Source: Pseudomonas sp. Marseille-Q3773 (GTDB lineage: Bacteria; Pseudomonadota; Gammaproteobacteria; Pseudomonadales; Pseudomonadaceae). From it: a stretch of DNA of 64,000 nucleotides. This document shows positions 59,289-64,000 of this stretch, one piece after another. The stretch spans positions 3,782,001 through 3,846,000 of the forward strand of contig NZ_OU745390.1 of the NCBI RefSeq assembly GCF_916618955.1, in the 5' to 3' direction. The notes under the pieces were generated by a model. It was not told the DNA's origin. It worked only from the letters and a program-made list of their open reading frames with translations, and searched no databases. Both the position numbers and the translations under genes were made by a program. Position 1 is the stretch's first letter. Every line of letters begins with the position of its first letter.

Positions 59289-61187
59289 TCATCGACCGCG
59301 CAGGAAGAGTTTGTCCAGGTCGTCCAGGCCCATCTGGGTCCAGGTGGGCCGACCGTGGTTGCACTGGCCGCTGCGCTCGGTGTTTTCCATGTCGCGCAGC
59401 AGGGCGTTCATCTCGGGGATCGCCAGGCGCCGGTTGGCGCGCACGGCGCCGTGGCAGGCCATGGTGCCGAGCAGCTCGTTCAGGTGCGCCTGGATGCGGT
59501 CGCTGGTGCCGTATTCCATCAGGTCGGCGAGCACATCCTGCACCAGGCGGTTGGCCTCGGCCTGCTTGAGCAAAGCCGGGATCTGGCGAATCGCCAGGGT
59601 TTCCGGGCCCAGGCGCTGCAGTTCGAAGCCCAGCCGCTGGAACCACTGCGCGTGCTCTTCGGCGCAGTCGGCTTCGCGCTGGCTCAGGGCCAGGGTTTCG
59701 GGCACCAGCAGCGGCTGGCCACTGAGGCCTTCGCTGGCCATGGCCACCTTCAGGCGTTCGTACATGATGCGTTCGTGGGCTGCGTGCATGTCGACCAGCA
59801 CCAGGCCGATGGCGTTCTCGGCGAGGATATAGATGCCCTTGAGCTGCGCCAGGGCGTAGCCCAGCGGGGGAATGTCGCCGTGGCTTTCGGGCAGCGTCGA
59901 CGCCGGGACCACGCCCTCATCCAGCGGCTTGTAGAACTCGCGATACACTGCCTGCGCCTCGGCGGCCGGCAGCGGTTGCGCAGGGCGCGGGGTGTACTGG
60001 TACTGGTAACCCGCACCACTGCCGCCACCAGCATAAGACTGCTGCGGGGCACGTGGCGGTTCGAGCACCGGCGAGGCCAGACGCATTTCGCCCTGTGGGC
60101 CGAACTCGCCGGCCTGCGGCCCGGTGGCGCGGATGATTTCAGGCACGGCGACAGGCGCGGCCAGCTGGTCTTCCGGGCGCACGTCGGCCAAGGCGCGATG
60201 CAGGGTGCCATAGAGGAAATCGTGCACCGAGCGCCCTTCGCGGAAACGCACTTCATGCTTGGTCGGATGCACGTTGACGTCGACGCCGTTGGGCTCCAGC
60301 TCCAGGAACAGCACGAAGGTCGGGTGTCGACCATTGAACAGCACATCGCGGTAGGCCTGGCGCACGGCATGGGCGACCAGCTTGTCGCGCACCGCACGGC
60401 CATTGACGAAGAAATACTGCAGGTCGGCCTGGCTGCGCGAGAAAGTCGGCAGGCCGACCCAGCCCCACAGGCGCAGGCCATTGCGCTCCACATCGATCGG
60501 CAGCGCCTGCTCCATGAAGCCCGGGCCGCAGATGGCGCCGACCCGCCGCGCCCGGGCAGTTTCGTCGTGAGCCTCATGCAGGCTGAGGACGCTCTTGCCG
60601 TTGTGGCGCAGGTGGAAGCCGACATCGAAGCGCGCCAGCGCCAGGCGCCGGATGACTTCCTGCAGGTGGTCGAATTCGGTCTTCTCGGCCTTGAGGAACT
60701 TGCGCCGGGCCGGGGTATTGAAGAACAGGTCGCGCACCTCCACCGAGGTGCCGACCGGATGCGCCGCCGGCTGGACCCGCGGGGTCATGTCACGGCCTTC
60801 GGTTTCCACCTGCCAGGCCTCGGTCGCGCTGGCGGTACGTGAAGTCAGGGTCAGGCGCGCCACCGAGCTGATCGAGGCCAGGGCCTCGCCGCGGAAGCCC
60901 AGGCTCAAAACCCCTTCGAGGTCTTCCAGTTCACGGATCTTGCTGGTGGCGTGGCGGGCCAGGGCCAGCGGCAGGTCGTCGGCGGAAATACCACTGCCAT
61001 CGTCACGCACCCGCAGCAGCTTGACGCCCCCCTGCTCCACTTCCACGTCAATGCGTCGGGCACCGGAGTCCAGGCTGTTTTCCAGCAGTTCCTTGGCCAC
61101 CGAGGCCGGCCGCTCGACAACTTCACCGGCGGCAATCTGGTTGGCCAGCCGCGGGCTGAGCAGCTGGATACGCGAACCACCACTCAT
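59289..61187 (-). CDS. mutL: DNA mismatch repair protein MutL
   Basis: 632 residues. GHKL ATPase domain: [20 protein letters not shown] and [23 protein letters not shown]. The C-terminal domain contains [12 protein letters not shown] (466-477), which fits the DQHA-x2-E-x4-E endonuclease motif with Met for Gln, as in other pseudomonads that lack MutH. A proline/alanine-rich linker joins the halves (about residues 340-440). It overlaps amiB by four bases. Confidence 0.97.
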   Translation of the reverse strand: MSGGSRIQLLSPRLANQIAAGEVVERPASVAKELLENSLDSGARRIDVEVEQGGVKLLRVRDDGSGISADDLPLALARHATSKIRELEDLEGVLSLGFRGEALASISSVARLTLTSRTASATEAWQVETEGRDMTPRVQPAAHPVGTSVEVRDLFFNTPARRKFLKAEKTEFDHLQEVIRRLALARFDVGFHLRHNGKSVLSLHEAHDETARARRVGAICGPGFMEQALPIDVERNGLRLWGWVGLPTFSRSQADLQYFFVNGRAVRDKLVAHAVRQAYRDVLFNGRHPTFVLFLELEPNGVDVNVHPTKHEVRFREGRSVHDFLYGTLHRALADVRPEDQLAAPVAVPEIIRATGPQAGEFGPQGEMRLASPVLEPPRAPQQSYAGGGSGAGYQYQYTPRPAQPLPAAEAQAVYREFYKPLDEGVVPASTLPESHGDIPPLGYALAQLKGIYILAENAIGLVLVDMHAAHERIMYERLKVAMASEGLSGQPLLVPETLALSQREADCAEEHAQWFQRLGFELQRLGPETLAIRQIPALLKQAEANRLVQDVLADLMEYGTSDRIQAHLNELLGTMACHGAVRANRRLAIPEMNALLRDMENTERSGQCNHGRPTWTQMGLDDLDKLFLRGR

Positions 61188-62614
61188 TGCGAGGCCAATG
61201 TGGTGGCAGGGATATCGAGGCGCTGGCCAACCTTCAGCTCATCGGACTTGAGGCTATTGCTACTGCGCAGGCTGGTCACGCTGACCTGGTAGCGGACCGC
61301 GATCATCGCCAGGGTCTCGCCAGGGCGCACCGTGTGCTCACGCGGGCCTGCGGCGATCTTGCCAGTGTCGCGCAGCCAGGCGATGTAGGTGCCAGGCGGC
61401 GGGTTCTGCTGGAAGTACTGGCGCACACCAGTATGGATCGAACGGGCGAGGGCCTGCTGGTGGCTCGCGGTGGCAAGCTTAGCCGCTTCGTTGTTGTTCG
61501 AGATGAACCCGGTTTCAACGAGGATCGACGGAATATCCGGCGACTTCAGCACCATGAAGCCAGCCTGCTCCACGCGCTGCTTGTGCAGCGAAGTGATACG
61601 CCCCATGTTGCCCAGCACCTTCTGCCCGACGTTGAGGCTGGAGCTGAGCGTGGCAGTCATCGACAGGTCGAGCAGCACCCCGGCGAGCATGCGGTCCTTG
61701 TCGTCGAGGCTGACGTTACCGGCGCCACCGATCAGGTCGGAGCGGTTTTCCGTATCAGCCAGCCAGCGCGCGGTCTCGGAGGTGGCGCCGCGGTCGGACA
61801 GGGCGAATACCGAGGCGCCAAAGGCGGCACGCGACGGCGCGGCATCGGCATGGATCGAGATGAACAGGTCGGCGCCCTTCTTGCGGGCGATTTCCGTACG
61901 CTTGCGCAGCGGGATGAAATAGTCGCCGGTGCGGGTCAGCTCGGCACGAAAGCCTTTTTCACTGTTGATCTGGCGCTGCAGCTCCTTGGCGATCTGCAGC
62001 ACGATGTCCTTCTCATGCTGGCCACGCGAGCCGGAGGCACCCGGGTCTTCGCCGCCGTGACCGGCGTCGATGGCCACCACGATGTCGCGCTTGCCGTTGG
62101 GTACCGGCGGCAGCTTGATCGCGGGTTGGGCCGGCGTGACCGGCACGGCCGGCGTGGTTGCAGGCGTTTGTACCGGCGCCGGTGGCGGGGTTGGCGCACT
62201 GGCGGCAATGGCGTCGGCTTCCTGGTCGTACAGATCGACCACCAGGCGGTTGCCGTACTGGGCATTGGGCGCCAGGGTGAAGCTTTTCGGGGTGACCGAC
62301 TTTTTCAGGTCGACCACCACGCGCAGGTCGGTCGGGGTACGCTGGGCCGAACGCACGCTGCTGATCGGCGTGTTGGAGGTGGCCACGTTCAACGGTGCGG
62401 CCAGGGTCGCACCATTGATGTCGATAACCAGGCGATCCGGTGCGCTCAGGGTGAAGACGCTATGCTGCACAGGGCCAGACAGGTCGAAGACCAGCCGCGT
62501 GTTGTCTGGCGCGCGCCACAGGCGCATGCTCTTGACTTGAGTGACGGCCAGAGCGTCAACGGTCACCGTTGTCAGCAGCAGCCCAACGAAGGCGACCAGT
62601 GCGCGTATGCGCAT
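61184..62614 (-). CDS. amiB: N-acetylmuramoyl-L-alanine amidase AmiB/AmiC type
   Basis: 476 residues. Signal peptide, AMIN domain ([25 protein letters not shown], about residues 29-140) that targets the septum, a Pro/Ala linker, amidase_3 domain with [14 protein letters not shown] (zinc His), [14 protein letters not shown] (catalytic Glu), and a C-terminal LysM ([19 protein letters not shown]). It splits daughter-cell peptidoglycan; activated by EnvC/NlpD-like factors. Confidence 0.96.
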   Translation of the reverse strand: MRIRALVAFVGLLLTTVTVDALAVTQVKSMRLWRAPDNTRLVFDLSGPVQHSVFTLSAPDRLVIDINGATLAAPLNVATSNTPISSVRSAQRTPTDLRVVVDLKKSVTPKSFTLAPNAQYGNRLVVDLYDQEADAIAASAPTPPPAPVQTPATTPAVPVTPAQPAIKLPPVPNGKRDIVVAIDAGHGGEDPGASGSRGQHEKDIVLQIAKELQRQINSEKGFRAELTRTGDYFIPLRKRTEIARKKGADLFISIHADAAPSRAAFGASVFALSDRGATSETARWLADTENRSDLIGGAGNVSLDDKDRMLAGVLLDLSMTATLSSSLNVGQKVLGNMGRITSLHKQRVEQAGFMVLKSPDIPSILVETGFISNNNEAAKLATASHQQALARSIHTGVRQYFQQNPPPGTYIAWLRDTGKIAAGPREHTVRPGETLAMIAVRYQVSVTSLRSSNSLKSDELKVGQRLDIPATTLASQ

Positions 62615-62625
62615 ACCTACCCCAC

Positions 62626-63099
62626 TTACTGTTTATGATGTTCGGCCAGTGCCACGCACCAGGCCTCGCCGCGAGCCCCCTGCGGCGAAAGGTTCAGCGA
62701 GCGTCCGCCCGCTTGGGGGCTTATGGTAATGGTCAGGTCAGGCTTTGGCAAAACGCCCGCACCCTTTTGTGGCCACTCGAACAGGCACAGCGGGTCGCCC
62801 TCGAAATAGTCACGAATCCCCATGAACTCCAGCTCTTCCGGATCGACCAGGCGGTACAGGTCGAAGTGGAAAGCTCGGACCTCACCGATTTCGTAGGGTT
62901 CGACCACGGTGAAGGTCGGGCTTTTCACTGCACCAGTATGGCCCAGGCCACGGATCAGGCCACGCGACAGCGTGGTTTTGCCCGCGCCCAGGTCACCTTC
63001 CAGAAAGATCACGCCGTGACCGCCGGTCACCTCGGCCAGTTTGGCGCCGAAGGCGACCGTGGCCGCTTCATCGGCCAGAAACAGGTTTAAGCCAGACAC
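62626..63099 (-). CDS. tsaE: tRNA threonylcarbamoyladenosine synthesis ATPase TsaE
   Basis: 157 residues. P-loop FLEGDLGAGKTTLSRGLIRGLG, switch region KSPTFTVVEPY, and FHFDLYRLVDPEELEFMGIRDYF. Forms the TsaBDE complex that makes t6A37 in ANN-decoding tRNAs. Overlaps nnrD by 13 bases. Confidence 0.96.
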   Translation of the reverse strand: MSGLNLFLADEAATVAFGAKLAEVTGGHGVIFLEGDLGAGKTTLSRGLIRGLGHTGAVKSPTFTVVEPYEIGEVRAFHFDLYRLVDPEELEFMGIRDYFEGDPLCLFEWPQKGAGVLPKPDLTITISPQAGGRSLNLSPQGARGEAWCVALAEHHKQ

Positions 63100-63947
63100 G
63101 CAGAATGCTCCTCCAACAACTCACGAATGACCGGGGCCAGATCGCTGGCGGCCAGGCCTCTACCTTTGCTTCCCAGGCGCTCGCCTGCACAGGCGTGCAG
63201 CCATACCCCCAGCCCCGCGGCCTGCCAGGCATCCAGGCCCTGGGCCAACAGCGCCGCCAGCACGCCCGTCAGCACATCGCCCAGCCCGGCACCGGCCATG
63301 GCCGGGTGGCCACGGTCGCACAGCAACAGCTGCCCGCCCGGGTCGGCGACCAGCGTACCGGCGCCCTTGAGCACGCAAACGCTGTTGTAACGACGCGCCA
63401 GCTTGCGTGCGGCACCATGGCGGTCGGCCTGCACCGCCTCGGTGGAAATTCCCAGCAACCGCGCCGCCTCGCCCGGGTGCGGAGTGAGAATGCTGCCACT
63501 GGGCAAGGCCAGCGGGGTGCGCGCCAGCAGGTTCAGGGCATCGGCATCCCACACCTGTGGACGCTCGGCATTGGCCACCGCCGACAGCAGGCTGCGGCCC
63601 CAGGCCGCCTGGCCCAGGCCGGGCCCGACCACCAGCACCGAAGCACGCTCCAGCACCGCCATCAACTGGTTGGCCGATTCGACCCCCAGGCACATCGTCT
63701 CGGGCATGCGGGTCAGGCCGGCAGCCACATGTTCAGGGCGGGTCGCCACGCTGACCAGCCCGGCACCACAGCGCAGCGCGGCTTCGGCGCTGAGCAACAC
63801 GGCGCCACCGGTGCCGAGGTCGCCACCGACCACCAGCACGTGGCCGAAGTCGCCCTTGTGAGCCTGCGCCTGCCGCGCTGGCAGGCGGGCGACGCTCACG
63901 CTGCTGAGCAGTTGCGGGGCATGGCTGGGGTGTTTGGTCTGCGGCAT
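63087..63947 (-). CDS. nnrD: ADP-dependent NAD(P)H-hydrate dehydratase NnrD
   Basis: 286 residues from ATG 63947 (MPQTKHPSHAPQ), ribokinase-like YjeF C-terminal domain. GHVLVVGGDLGTGGAVLLSAEAALRCGAGLVSVAT, LTPHPGEAARLLG and catalytic loop AMAGAGLGDVLTGVLAALLAQG are visible. It repairs hydrated NAD(P)H. The epimerase half (NnrE) is not fused here as it is in E. coli YjeF. The frame stays open 13 codons further upstream. Confidence 0.95.
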   Translation of the reverse strand: MPQTKHPSHAPQLLSSVSVARLPARQAQAHKGDFGHVLVVGGDLGTGGAVLLSAEAALRCGAGLVSVATRPEHVAAGLTRMPETMCLGVESANQLMAVLERASVLVVGPGLGQAAWGRSLLSAVANAERPQVWDADALNLLARTPLALPSGSILTPHPGEAARLLGISTEAVQADRHGAARKLARRYNSVCVLKGAGTLVADPGGQLLLCDRGHPAMAGAGLGDVLTGVLAALLAQGLDAWQAAGLGVWLHACAGERLGSKGRGLAASDLAPVIRELLEEHSACLA

Positions 63948-64000
63948 GCGGTCAAAGGCTCCAATGTCTGGCAGAATTATACGCACCTGAGCCCGTAATG

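Noticed and set aside
63998..64000. ATG at the right edge as start of a divergent gene (queG in some relatives)
   Set aside because: Only the start triplet would be visible, so nothing in the sequence supports the call.

Overview
The window reads as a chromosomal segment of a Pseudomonas putida-group bacterium. Evidence: high G+C; many copies of the roughly 35-bp P. putida REP element (core GCGGGTAAACCCGCTCCCACAGG and variants), usually in convergent pairs; a P. putida-like gene order; and proteins typical of pseudomonads (azurin, CbpA/CbpM, HisZ, a DesT/FabR-like regulator). I see no insertion sequence, prophage, integrase, CRISPR array or rRNA.

Layout. 1-2165: end of a PepSY-type membrane protein, then the amino-acid permease gene cycA. 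2280-8023: urtABCDE, a complete urea/short-chain amide ABC transporter behind a sigma-54-type promoter, with REP pairs inserted at two internal junctions. 8055-15736: small metabolic and stress genes (GNAT acetyltransferase, cbpAM, a YegD-like Hsp70, AI-2E exporter family, PsiF, AraC regulator, EamA exporter, lipase). 15858-22588: osmE, a ferritin-like protein, an AsmA-like protein, a secreted protein built almost entirely of 15-residue repeats, a DesT/FabR-like regulator, an AGE epimerase and a YdfG-like SDR. 22589-23180: a gene-free interval carrying a cluster of DnaA-box-like sequences. 23181-28350: livFGMHK, the branched-chain amino-acid ABC transporter, with a near-consensus sigma-54 promoter and a likely NtrC site upstream. 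28801-31405: pncB and nadE (NAD salvage), then azurin with an ANR-like box.

31811-36010 is the accessory high point. It encodes a 1399-residue protein with features of the Pseudomonas dermonecrotic-toxin-like proteins. Its extreme C terminus carries a DSE ... PxCxxC signature expected of a zinc-dependent nucleic-acid/nucleotide deaminase toxin. No secretion or immunity gene lies next to it.

36019-46152: information processing: ygiQ, dnaB, the ribosomal operon rpsF-rpsR-DUF2232-rplI, rnr-rlmB, and two tandem tRNA-Leu(CAG) genes. 46364-51441: a ferric-iron ABC transporter (binding protein plus fused permease, no ATPase here), a DUF2867-like protein and a chemoreceptor. 51663-63947: the conserved minus-strand block nnrD-tsaE-amiB-mutL-miaA-hfq-hflX-hflK-hflC-hisZ-purA, which links cell-wall, tRNA-modification, mismatch-repair, RNA-chaperone and membrane-proteolysis functions.

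Two themes link the genes. Nitrogen scavenging is prominent: urt and liv both have GG-N10-GC promoters, and cycA and an acetyltransferase gene lie beside urt. Transcription-unit ends are also dominated by REP pairs or GGGGCTGC/GCAGCCCC hairpins.
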